This document shows, one piece after another, positions 47,697 to 59,157 of a DNA stretch of 64,000 bases. Positions within the stretch are counted from its first letter, which is position 1. Every line of letters starts with the position of its first letter. The translations under genes and the position numbers were made by a program. The notes under the pieces are model-generated. The model did not search any database. It saw only the letters and a program-made list of their open reading frames with translations, and was not told where the DNA came from. This DNA is from Antitrichia curtipendula (lineage: Eukaryota > Streptophyta > Bryopsida > Hypnales > Leucodontaceae), in contig OX579642.1 of NCBI GenBank assembly GCA_951230915.1, positions 11,346,001 through 11,410,000 of the forward strand, read 5' to 3'.

Positions 47697-47725
47697 AAGT
47701 GGCTCATATTAGCTCATGTAGACCC
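47697..47725 (-). repeat. Right terminal inverted repeat (29 bp)
   Basis: The plus strand reads AAGT, then GGCTCATATTAGCTCATGT, then AGACCC. It pairs with the left TIR at 33368. TGTT at 47726-47729 is the flanking duplication. Confidence 0.85.
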
Positions 47726-47729
47726 TGTT

Positions 47730-48518
47730 CCAAAATGCCAATCATTTAGGAACACATGGATAGGAACTTAGAACATTGGACTTCTACATTTTTAGCACTC
47801 ATAAGCACTTATCGCTCACGTACTAGCATTGTTGCGTGCAACATATCCCATACCGATTGTAGTTGGCTACATGAGATGCTATAAAAGGACTAAGTTCAAA
47901 TCAGCATACATCTACAAAACCAATGGGAAGTTGACTATCACAATTCAGTGCATCCATTGGGCCATGATAATTAATTGTGATTGGAGCTTTCCATTGGCCA
48001 TGTAGTTTTAATATGGTAAAATTTACCTAATTCAAATCAATGTCATCATCATACAAATACAATCACATGTTTATCATTATTGCATAAATGATTAGGGTGA
48101 CATGATTATTTTAAATCATAGTGGTAAGCAGGTTACTATCATCTTCAAGTGCATTCCTTCACCTGTTGTTATTGGATTTTAAAATAACTAAGAGGTGCAT
48201 TTTATGGGTTTCATTAGGGTAATGGGTGGCCAATTTTGATATTCTGGAAGACCTTGTAGAAAAAAAAATGAATAAATAGTAAAACATGGCCTAGATCTCA
48301 AAAGACAAATGAAGAAAAGGTGGGCAGTGGAGGGCCATAATGAAGAATAAAAGTGGACCTTCAAAATGGAGAGTATTATGGAGAAAATGCAGAAATGGAT
48401 ACCCGATTGGAAATGGGAATGGAACTTAAATGAAAAAATTATGCATCAAATCATTTCAATTGTAATATATAAAAATGAGTGCATTATAGTTGAAGTACAT
48501 TGGAATATGTGTCCATGC
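47730..48518. other. Gene-free AT-rich gap
   Basis: There is no gene or recognisable element. It lies between the transposon end and the 3' end of the MULE-like pseudogene. The short open frame at 48366-48554 has no domain. Confidence 0.5.
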
Positions 48519-51500
48519 CTATTTTGGAATTGTGATCATTCCAGCTCGAACTAGCAGCAGCTTCAACTCATTGAAGCTATAACTTAGTGCATGAATGAAA
48601 TTATCTTTGTTGACATCCATCTTGCAGAAGTATCTGTACAAATAGTACAAGTGTTTGCAATTCACGTACTGTTGCCGGCCTCCAATAGCGGAAATTGCCA
48701 TATTCACGAAGTTTGGGCATGTGCACGCTGGGAATTGGCCTATTGTAACTCGATATGCATTTTTGTTTGGCTCTGATCCTGTCTCTAACCCTACTATTGC
48801 ACCAAGGCCTGGGAAAGGGAGCAATATTACTCCTAAAATTTGGCCTCTCACATTACCTGCACTTTCCCACTTGTTTCGTTGTTCTGCAGTAGGTGCGTTT
48901 GCAATCCTTCGAATGGCTCTGCTGTTCCTCACGGTTGGATACACATCTGTGTTCTTCGATGGAGGGTGGTCATACAAAGCAGGTTTGAAAATCTTTGATA
49001 TGTTGAACAATTGACGTGACGACAGTATTGGTCGTTCTTGAAGGCGAAATCCTGCATGCTGCAATAACAATGACTCTTCTCGGTTTAGGTTAGTTCCAAA
49101 TAAAACAGGCCAAACCTCTGGTATCTCCGGCCAATTGAGAACCCACTTCCGTTTTGTACCTTTCACGCATCGTTCAATGTCATCCCAACAAAACCAAAAA
49201 TCAACCACCACCTGGCGCTTACTCCCATACTCTTCTTTTCTACCGCGGTAGGTAGGGGCTAGAGTTCCCTTCTTCCCTTTTGCAATCTTGTTGGTGCACT
49301 TGATGTTTGATCTTTGTTGTTGAGCTTGACATTTGGCGGCAGATCTGTGGCTGATTCTCGCAATGTGCCATTTTGATGTATTACAATCGCTTTCAAATGC
49401 TACCGTAACATGTCCAGAATTATTTGCTTGAGGATATTTACCTTTCTCTTCTGAAGATTCAGAAACAGATGTGTTGGACCTCGTTCTCACACGGGGTTGA
49501 GAAAAATTGATTTTGTCAGGCCTATGTGAATCTCCTACATCACCAATGGGCACGTCCAACTTCCTCTTTGTACTGCCAAAAATTTCTTCTCCTTCCAAGT
49601 GTGGTACTCTGGTTCCCACCCCCTCTGCTCCAAGCAATGTGTTTAGCGCCTCTACAATCTTTTTGGGATCTCCACTTCTTCTAGCAGCTCTCAGTCGCAG
49701 CTCCCCTTTCAACGGCCCTGATCCCAATGCGTATCCTTTCAGGTATGCACGATAGTTTGTCATTTGCATCCAAGCACGGATGCTGTCATCACATGTGGCG
49801 TCAAACAAGTTGTTTCCTCGCTTTCCAGACATTTGTAGCCACTTGTTGTGTACCGTTTCGGATAAATTGCACGATGGCAAGTCCAACATCTCTTCCAAAT
49901 TCAGTTTCTATATATTTCAAAAAGGACCATAAAATAGTTAGTAATGGGCGTTCACAAAAATTCTAATTGGTAACTTATAAATAATTTATCTTCATTCACT
50001 GTATAGTTTCATAAGAGGAAGGACTTGCAATGATTCCTATTGCTACTCCCTAAATCCTTATCTAGTAAAAAAATTAGTGACATTTAACATTCTGTACTAC
50101 CAACATTGGATATTTTTTATCGAAGAACAGAAATCAGGGGGGTCATGGTGACAACAAAAATACATCCGTCGGATCCGAGGCATGTTATTATAGCATTATG
50201 ATGACCCCTCGTTTTTGGTACCACGGAGATAAAAGGTCCCACTAAATTTAAAAAATATATATATATATATATATAATAACAATCAAGGAAGTTGAACTTC
50301 TAATTAGAATATGAGTCTTACAACCTTAAACACTTTTGCTAAGAGGGACCAAGATTCACTCACCATGTCCATGAAGCCTCCCTATTGGCAATACCGGAAA
50401 TGCCAAAAAGCTAGCCAGTGTTGTAAGTGATGTAGAGCTTCTTCGTTGGCAGCTCCAGATGACAACCACCAAGACTGTATTGCAAGGTAACGGACCTCGG
50501 CTTGGTCCATATTCTTTGAATCTTTGTATTGTTTGCACAAAGTAATATGTTGCTGTTGAAATGCTTCCTTGATGTATTTTTGTGTATGCTTATGAAGAGA
50601 GGTACTCCAGTGCAACAAACATGTCCTCTCGCGATTCTCCATTTCAACATTGGCAGAACCACTTCCGTAGACGATGCAGACCGCATTCCAATTGGCCATA
50701 GCGCTTTCTGCTATAAATCCTTTAAAGTTAGGCTTTCCCACTCCGTGGCGATGCATGACCGCGTTTAAGCTTCGCCAAAATTGTACTTGAACTTCGGTAT
50801 CTTCGGATTGCATGTCACACATTGCAATAGTCATTACCTTCTTGTACTCGGTATCATACACGTGGCAGGCCATTGTGGTCCACTCCTTCACGCGCTTCAC
50901 GTGGTCGAACATCAACCACGCATTCTGCAGATCCCCTTCCCATTGCATTCGCCTTACAAGGTTGACTCCACTTCCTGGTCCCTCAGTAAGCATCTTGAAA
51001 ATGTATACCTTTTCCTTGCCTTGACCTGAGAAGACGTTGTCATGTATGAACTCAAACTTTGACTCTTTCTTCACGGTCATAATGTTGTCGATTATTCCTC
51101 CTCGGTTGTTAGACCGGAAAGAAGATATCACATTGCGAATACTTGGACTACTCAAATATTGGAAGCGGTCCATGACCTCCTCCATTTCTTCCACTTTTAG
51201 CATCTCTTTCTCGCCCTCTCCATCGTGAAATAGGTAGCTTGCCAGAAAGTCTTTACTAGCAGAGAGAGTGATTGCGGAGTTTGTGGCCATGGGTGTTTTG
51301 GCCACTTGTTCCGCAATGAGTCCGCAAATCATTTCAGTAGAATCTCTATACATGCCTTTAGCGATGGGGTGGCCATGCTCTCCAAAGTGAATAGCGGCCC
51401 TAGTCATTTCTAGGTTATCAGTGTACACAAAGTATATCCTAGCCTTGCATGTGTCAAGACACGTCGGTGCCATCTTGCAAACGTTGCAAACTAGGGTACA

Positions 51501-52526
51501 TTCTTTGGGGGGACACCCACCAGTAATAAAACGAAATACAGTATAGCCACTCCACTCAGTTTTGTTTCGCTTTGAAGCTCTCTTTAAATACTCACAATGG
51601 TCATTCTGACTAGCAAGATGGCCAGCACAGTACGACTTACGGATTTTGAGGTTGTCTGAGTTGTGAATGTTTGTGGTCATTAGCTTGCACCACGGATGTC
51701 CATCATAGCGCTTGTCCATTCCTTCCAAGTTCTTGGCCCCCGATGAAGATGAAGATGACCCACAAGGAGGCAATTCAAAGATGACATCCCTGTTGAATAC
51801 AGGTGGAAGAAATGGAACCCTCTGGTGCTTCATGGTGCTCAGATCCATTGACAACAATTCGTTTCGAGAATGATGCATAGTGGCAAGTCTCTTTAGACTA
51901 TCCATTATGCTTTATTTTGCCACTACATCTTGTCGCGGTAGAGATAGTGACTTTGTAGAATTAGAGAGACTTCTAGACGGGCCCTTACAAGATAGTGATT
52001 TCACAATATCTGTCTCGCAAGATGCAATCCGGGAAGAACAACTTTGCTTTTCAGCATTGACGTTGGGAGGCTCTCCTTCTGATTCGGTTGACAACTCTAT
52101 AATTGGATCTAATCTCTCCTCTTTCACGATAGGAAGTATTGCAGGCATGTGTAGGACTGGCAGAGCAACTCTAGGTGTACTGGGTGACACAGCATGAGGA
52201 CTACACGGCATATCCACCGTAGAACCATCAGATTGGTGACTCTGGATTTCTGTACATGCACCTAGCATAGAGAGTGGAAGTCCGTATGCTCTATAGTTCC
52301 CAGAACCAAGGTACCAGCAATGCGTTCTATCCTCCACCGACCTCACAATCGGGACAGATTGTAGCCCTTCCCCTGATTCCGACTTTTTCTCTTCCTCAAC
52401 ATAGATGGAGCTTTCTACAAATCCAAAACGGACATGCAAAAGGTGACAAGGAACTCTAGCGCATCCACCGTCTACTACTGGGAACACAAGGGGAATGTCA
52501 TGACCATCAACTCTAAGCCAAGCCAT
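48519..52526 (-). pseudogene. MULE-like transposase with SWIM zinc finger
   Basis: Two minus-strand exons: 52526-50364 (donor ATG|GTGAGTG) and 49907-48519 (acceptor TATATAG). The start is ATG 52526 (MAWLRVDGHDIPLVF). The first ~200 residues are an uncharacterised N-terminus. Two in-frame stops, TAA 51912-51914 (codon 205) and TAG 50382-50384 (codon 715), interrupt exon 1. The transposase core includes a Cys-rich stretch (CTLVCNVCKMAPTC), GEHGHPIAKGM, then VMTIAMCDMQSEDTE, FKGFIAESAMANWNAV and CLLHWSTSLHKH. Exon 2 ends with a SWIM finger (FPACTCPNF ... VNCKHLYYLY). This order, core then SWIM, is that of Mutator-like/FAR1-type transposases. The second stop stands where relatives, as I remember them, have Trp (RYCQ*GGF). 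No terminal repeats were found by eye. Confidence 0.8.
50140..50220. repeat. Small inverted repeat in the MULE intron
   Basis: GGGGGTCAT and ATGACCCC face each other ~75 bp apart and flank the palindrome-centred block GTCGGATCCGAGGCATGTTA. A related block is found in the ParB-methyltransferase gene introns (55729, 56093, 59128). It could be a MITE-like or short interspersed element. Confidence 0.4.
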
Positions 52527-53613
52527 TGCTAAACCCTATAGAGACAATTCAACAACATTGACAATTCAATCCAACAAAAGAGATGAGGTAAAAAAGAACC
52601 AAACATTGGGGACTATATGAGTGCGCTTCTTCTTGGCCTTCTATTTGTGTACTCTTATGTATTCATTGTTCATCCAATACTATGCGCCGTTTTTGTTGTT
52701 GTTTACATCATTATTACGATGATACTGTAATTGTTATGAAAGCAATAATATCATTCTGGAAATTGAATTGAATTCATTATGTACATGACAATAGAACATA
52801 ATCAAACCTCCCTCCACATTAGTGATTAAGAGAAGAATGTTTTACAAAGAATCAAAATTGACAGCGGATTGGAGATTTCTATCTATCTTCTTCTCAATTA
52901 ATGTGAATGCCTATTACACGGGCAAATGAAAGGTACTCTTGACCTAAGTAGTTAGAAACACATCCATAAAACTCCTGACCATATTTTAGGACATGACTTG
53001 TACATTTTTTTCTATTAACTTCATAGAACTTGTTTGTAGTGTATAAAAAGAAATTGGTTTAAATTTTCACAATTTTGGAATTACAATTATTGTAATTCAT
53101 AGAACATCAAGTAGGTATAATTAATGTGAATCCATTTTTTTATAATATAATTTGTTTGTTTTGAAATCATAGTGAGTTAAAAAGAACCCAATGAACTTGG
53201 ACTGCGGCATTCAGTTTCGGTACAACATTGCAATGATTTCAACACACGGAATTTTGAATTAGCATTGGGGTTTGGGATGGTAATCACTTGAATATGTAGG
53301 ACTAGCCGTATACTTAATTTCTTGATCTTCCTACCTGAATTATATCCCTAAAAACTGATAGAGCCCCCAATGTCAGGGTCTCTTTTCTGGATGTTATTTT
53401 GACGGCACACGAATTGGCCTACCACACGGAGGTACTATTAGAAACTATCTTCACGCATGTCATTATGGCCGGTTTCAATGTGACGGCTCTTCCTTGATTT
53501 ACATGGCAAAACATATGAAGAGCCACTTTTGTCCATTGTCCTCATTCTCTCGGTTTCACTTCCCTTTACATATTGTTGAGAGCGTCAAGGTTTAGCCATT
53601 CTCTTCTCCCTTC
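52527..53613. other. Gene-free AT-rich gap
   Basis: This is the 5' flank of the MULE-like gene. Nothing recognisable was found. Confidence 0.5.
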
Positions 53614-53994
53614 ATGCTTGTAGACAGTGTTGATGTTGATTTGATTAGTTTGAAGCAAAAGAAGAGAAAGAGACGTGGGTCGTTGTACTTTTCATCTGCC
53701 AAGGCCTTGAGCCGATCTAGAATGACAAGAGGGAGAGTGCCACCGAAGACTGCGGAGCCAGCACCTGTAGATCTGCGGAGAGTTCTTTGCTATGAACAAG
53801 GGAGTACTGCCGCAGCGGAGGATGCTCCTGCCGACAATGTTGGTGCAACTCAAGAGGCATCGAGGGACCACGTAAATTTACAGCGTGGTAGAAGGGTGGC
53901 GGACGTCTCAACTATAAGCTACTTTGAGACTTATTTGCAAAGATCCATGAATCCTCTCCGTTTGACATTCATGAGAGGGCCTTGGATACAATGA
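53614..53994 (+). CDS. Hypothetical basic small protein (126 aa)
   Basis: The ATG at 53614 opens 127 codons. The N-terminus holds KQKKRKRRG, a likely nuclear signal, followed by a Ser/Ala-rich and polar middle. I recognise no domain and see no clear upstream promoter. It may be a first exon or a gene remnant; a chance open frame is also possible. Confidence 0.3.
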   Translation: MLVDSVDVDLISLKQKKRKRRGSLYFSSAKALSRSRMTRGRVPPKTAEPAPVDLRRVLCYEQGSTAAAEDAPADNVGATQEASRDHVNLQRGRRVADVSTISYFETYLQRSMNPLRLTFMRGPWIQ

Positions 53995-55487
53995 ATTTTG
54001 CAACAAGTTTGATGGAGTCATTTCATTTCCGTTGTTTCTTTGAGGATGCTAGTTATGAGGGTTGCATTAACTTTCGAACAAAGTTAGTGAATTTCCTCAG
54101 AGACTATTTCATGCGTATAGTTTGAACTTGTAATCATCTATAGTGAATGTTTATAGAACTTGAGCATCAAACTTATAGAGGTCCACAGAGCATTGAGGTG
54201 TGCGCTACAATAGTTTAGTTTTAGGGTGCCTTGTTGATTTCAATGAATAAAACCAGTCATTCTACGTTTAGGGTAATGGAGGCAGTTGAGTACATGGCTT
54301 GTTGAAATGCTTCTTTGTTTGTCTCTTTGTCATTTGGAGCTTCCAGTAAAACTTTGTATGGGTTCACGAGCCAAAAAGTGGAACCAAGTGAACTATGTGA
54401 TAGCCTAATAGGTAGAGTTAATTTTGATTTTGAATTAATTTTTGCTACAATAAGGGAAATACAAATCTAGTTCTGTGCTCAAATGAATTCACCTTGATTA
54501 GAATTTTGAATCCAAAGCATTCAGCCCACATAGCTTTCAAATCCTTATAGTGTACATTTGAGGATAAGGGCGAATTTGCAGACCACTATACCTAAACTTT
54601 TAAAGTTTATTTCTAATTTTATAAATTTTCAAAAAACATGGAACATCATGGATTAGATGCCGATTCCACTTGTCTTTGAAGGAAAAGTCATTAAAAAATA
54701 TTTCACAAAATTCCATCAACTCAATAATGAGTTCCAGCTTGCAAATGGACGATTTATGGCCCTGTCAACTATTGTTGGATGAGAGATTTCCACATTGCTT
54801 GAGGTAGGGGTAAATGAATCCAAAATCCGCGACGTGTGAGGAAAGAGGCTTCTTCTATAGCTACGCGCTTGGCCTGCCTACATGAGATCCCGAGATCCCA
54901 TGCAAATCATGCACGGCTAGATTGAAAATAAAATTTATAATTAAACGGCTGCAATGAGCCGATCAACAAACTCCCAACGTTGTGAAAGTAATCGTCAAAC
55001 GTGACAAGCTGAAAGTGACTAGAGCGAGTATCTGTCAAAGCAAATGGCTCTTATTTAAATGCATCACTACTAGTGATTCCATTTTCACATACCTTCAGTT
55101 AGTAAGGGAGCCTGGATGTTGAACACCGCGGAGGTTTCCCAAAGATCCCCGCTTGTAAGCATCGCGGAAGATACCTTCTCTGAGGGCTGTGAACCGCACT
55201 TGCCCTTCTTCCCCTCATGCAGGTTAAACACCCACGCGGCGCGTGTAACGCATCAGACCCCTAATCTGAGAATCCAGTCCTCTTAGTCTAAGCCAACCAA
55301 TAATTTCAGGATAAGAACCCCCCCAAAAAACCCAAAATGAAGGCAAGGGACCCGTGAATTTCCCATCTCAAAATCCAGTCCGGCGAAGGTCTTGCTGCTG
55401 CAACCTTGAACCCTCACCGCAATGTCCTCCAACTTCTAACAACACCCCATTTCCTCTCACATTGCCCATCTGTCTGCGTAGGGAACC
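53995..55487. other. Gene-free stretch upstream of the ParB-methyltransferase gene
   Basis: No gene is supported. 55080-55480 is GC-richer than its surroundings and is probably promoter and 5' UTR of the gene starting at 55488. Confidence 0.45.
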
Positions 55488-55616
55488 ATGATCAGGAACA
55501 CCAGGAGCCACGGCCGCGGAGGATCGGAAGATCCAACTCCTCCCCCAACTCGCTCTCGAGCAATCCCACAGGTACCAATGGGATCCTTTTGAATTTCTAG
55601 TTCGTCATTTGCGTGG

Positions 55617-55773
55617 CCACCGATTTCTAGTTCGTCACTTGCGTGGCCATGTTCGTGACATGCATTTGGTTTTTGCATTCTGGCATGGTCTCAAGGGGTC
55701 GGGCTGTACTGTTGGCTGGGTTTCTCGGATCCGAGGCATGCTTGGAGCCCGCGGAGAGGACCTGCCTTTTTTT
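55617..55773 (+). repeat. ~155-bp direct repeat in intron 1, copy 1
   Basis: It starts CCACCGATTTCTAGTTCGTC and runs through GTGGCCATGTTCGTGACATG and TCTCGGATCCGAGGCATG to GAGGACCTGCC plus a T run. It is repeated at 55985-56142. Confidence 0.88.
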
Positions 55774-55984
55774 TCAAATTTTATTTTTGAGGGGGTTGGG
55801 CTGGCCTGGAGCCACCACCAGTTGAGTTTGAATTTTTTTTCGTTTGCGTTGTCACTCTGCTTGGTGAGGAGCTGGTGCCCTCGCGGCGGTGAGTGGAGCT
55901 AGTTGGGCCTCCTCAGGTGAGGTGGCTCACGAGGTCCATGTGGTTTGATCCATCTTGCTTTAAGCTTGAAACTAAAATATCAAA

Positions 55985-56142
55985 TCCACCGATTTCTTGT
56001 TCGTCACTTGCGTGGCCATGTTCGTGACATGCATTTGGTTTTTGCATTCTGGCTTGGGTCTTGGGGGTCATGCTGACTGTTTGGCTGGGTGTCTCGGATC
56101 CGAGGCTTGTCTGGTTTGAGGGTGGAGGACCTGCCTTTTTTT
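55985..56142 (+). repeat. ~155-bp direct repeat in intron 1, copy 2
   Basis: It is homologous to 55617-55773 over its whole length, offset by ~368 bp. It is diverged mainly in the middle (CATGGTCTCAAGG versus CTTGGGTCTTGGG). Confidence 0.88.
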
Positions 56143-59127
56143 TGTTAGATTTAATCTGGGGGTGAGTTAATCCCTTATTTGTTTTTTCCATCTTCTAGTT
56201 ATCTAGTGGTTGAGTTATGTATTTGGACTTTGTTATTGAACATGTTATGGGTCATTGATTTCTTCTTTTGTCAATGCTGCATTTTCACAGAGGGCAAGAC
56301 GTGGTCAAGATGTATCTTCACCAACGCCAAAGCCTCCTCTTGTCCCAGTCACTCATGAGGCAGGACCATCTCAGCCTCTCACACCACTGGATGCAAACAT
56401 GGAGGTGTCCAAAGATTCTGAAGAAGAAAAAGGTGTTGAAGGCGAAGAAGTGGACGAAGATTTACTTGTAAGTTTTGATGATGTGATGGATGCAACTGAT
56501 CACGCCGTTGATGCGTTTGAGAGCTCTGTGCTAAGTCGAGTCAGTGACACACGAGCACGAAAGTATACTTGTTACTATACGCCTGCATTAAAACATAGAC
56601 GTCTTGATTTGATCCTTAGTGGGGCTATAGACCGACCGGTTGTATTCATGTCTCCCGAGAGTTCAGAGACAGAGTACACCTCAGACACGCACGTGTCCAT
56701 CACCATTGACGGTCCATTGATGGAGGAGACATGTGATTGTGCACGTAGCGCAATGCAGGGATTAGGAGAACCCATCTTCATTCACTTGAGCTCTGACTCA
56801 AAGGAAGATGTAGATATTGACTAATTCCATTGTATTGGATTTGTTTTGAGGATATATTGCTTGAGAGCATTCTGTATGGCCGACATACATTTTGAACGTG
56901 AACCTTTGCCTTTGAGGGTTTCATTCTTCTTTCATTCATTTATATATGGTTTACTGTTATGTTTTTATTTGTATGTTAGTGTGGATCTCTGGATGCATGT
57001 CCCTGTATATTGATTAATTTCATAATCTGAACTTGCAGATGGATGGGACTCCCACAAACCTTTGGCTTGAAGAGACCATTCAGGAAACTCCAAACACCAA
57101 AGAGTCAAATCAACCTCCCATTGCAGGGGAAGAGGACGGGGAAGGGGAAGAAGACATCATGGAAGAAGACGAGGCCGATGATGTGTTGGAGGCAGACGAC
57201 AAGGACTTCTTAGAAGACAATCTCCGGCAATATCACAAGGTGGACTCAGTGAACACCATTGCGTCACTGAGGATGAAGCCGGATCACCTTTTCCGGCTCC
57301 AAATCCCGCTTTGTCGAATGGTGCCTATGCCCATGGTGAGGCCGACACTCTCATGCGATATTGATTTTCTAGAGCACGAATTCAGTAAGGGTTATCGAGA
57401 TGGAGCTGCAGTTTTCTACGTTACCACTACGGATGAGGCCGGAGAGAGCTCACAATTCACGGATGAAGAGATGGAGAAGTGGGATCCACTATGGAAGGAA
57501 AAGAATGACACCTTCAACGCTAGTGTGGACTCTGTGCCGGACCTGAGGTTCTTGAAGAACCTCAAGTTGACAAGTTCTATGTTTGTGATGGTAATCACAG
57601 ACTCATCTCGTGGACGAACTTCATCAACAAAAAACACTCCAAAGAGAAGGAGTGGCATTATGCAATTGACTCGATTGTTCTTGATACAAAGGGCAAGATT
57701 GAGCTTGTCATGCATGTCATGCATGACATAAACAAGTAAGTATCTTGTTTACCTCATTAAACAATTCACCTTCAATTTGTTTTTACTGATTCAAAAATGT
57801 TGCCTTGTCTTAGGAAAAAACTCACTCAAAATTGTTTCTATATTCTCCAGATCCACCGAAGACTCGCATGTGAAGACCAATTTGGTCCACACATTGTACA
57901 GGATTCAAAAATATGGACGCCTACCCATTGAGAGGTTCAAAGAGATGTTGAGGCCGTCGGAGCTCCGATTATGTGGGGCATATAAAGCTAAGAAGACTTG
58001 GTATTCCATGCCATTGCAAGTGTTCACTTCGTTTGTCTTCCAGATAAAGATCTATATTTCCCATTTTATTGATTATATTTATTGAGGCCTTTTTTTACAA
58101 ATATTTTCATACGTAATTTGCATATTACTTTTGCAGCAAGAGATTGCCCAGTCCGTTGGTGCAGCGGTTCGGAGGTACAATGAAACAACGGCAGAGGATG
58201 ACAAAACTCCAGAGGAACTTGCACATGCAATGAGGTCCGGAGCAAATGAAAAGACCGGCAAACTCAATGTCAAAATGTCAAAGTTGGTTGCCATGGCCCA
58301 TCCAGCTAACAAGCCGGGTTTTCTTGTTGAGGTAAATTCGTAACCTTCATCTTGAAGGTTTGCCATTTGTATTCTTGTGACTTCAAATTTTAATTGACCT
58401 TTTTTTTTATTTTTGTATAGATTGAGAAGCATTGGAGCTCCAATGAGGTCCCAAGAGATGACTCTGGAAAAGCTTCAAATGGTGGCCACTTGCACTACTA
58501 CAGCAGATCACAAAATCAAGTTCCTAAAGTGGTGGAACTCATCTACGCCATCACGTAATGCCAGACGCTTTCCGCCTAGGCCAGTATCGGAGACATTGCT
58601 CGGTCCATTCTTGAACCGTTGTGTCTGGTACGCTGGGGTAAGTGTATATCTTTTTTTTTTTTCATTTTGATAGCCATAAGAAATTGGTATTCAATGACAT
58701 CTAAAATTTTAAAATTCTAGAATTGCACTACGTGTTCCAAGATTGCTAATATGTATTTCCTTTTCACAGATTGAAGATGGAGCTGTGCAATACTTTAAAG
58801 AAGTTGTGAGACAGGACAACATAATCATCAAAATGACCGTTCCACTGCATCCAGAGACATTAACAGAATACTTGGAAGGCTGGAGGAGGAAAATCTGGGA
58901 TCAAGGGTTCTTGGCGCATCTGAGAGGAGCTAATTACTTCAAAAAAAGCGACAACTTCAACACGTATGAGGGCTCCCAACAAGCCGTGAAGAGGGTGCTT
59001 TTCCGGTATGTCGGGAATATGTGATTTTAATATGTGATTTTGAGGGGATAAGAATCATTATGTTGAAGAAGAAAACCTGTTAGAAAATGAGGAAGGTAAC
59101 AATGTAGGGGGTCCATGGGCAACCTCT

Positions 59128-59157
59128 AGAACATGCCTTGGATCTGAGGCATGTTCT
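59128..59157. repeat. 30-bp palindrome in intron 7
   Basis: AGAACATGCCT and AGGCATGTTCT are perfect 11-bp inverted arms around TGGATCTG. The centre resembles the GGATCCGAGGCATG motif at 50168, 55731 and 56095. Confidence 0.75.

Larger units (their letters stand above)
33368..47725. mobile_element. 14.4-kb DNA transposon with TIRs, DDE transposase and RING gene
   Basis: The ends carry 29-bp terminal inverted repeats that match at 27 of 29 positions, and TGTT lies directly outside each end, a 4-bp target duplication. The element contains a spliced DDE-type transposase on the plus strand (34699-38890) and a spliced coiled-coil/RING gene on the minus strand (43143-47333). The two genes converge on a 4-kb AT-rich middle. 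Introns of the two genes contain ~1.1-kb homologous segments in inverted orientation, about 2.2-2.3 kb from either end. A 4-bp duplication is known for Sola-type elements, so that superfamily is one candidate; the assignment is inference. Confidence 0.82.

Noticed and set aside
58421..58637. Two stops (TAA, TAG) in exon 6 as further C-to-T nonsense changes
   Set aside because: The exon is fully open in the next frame and that frame joins exon 7 in phase. A phase slip or small indel before exon 6 is more likely than two stops.
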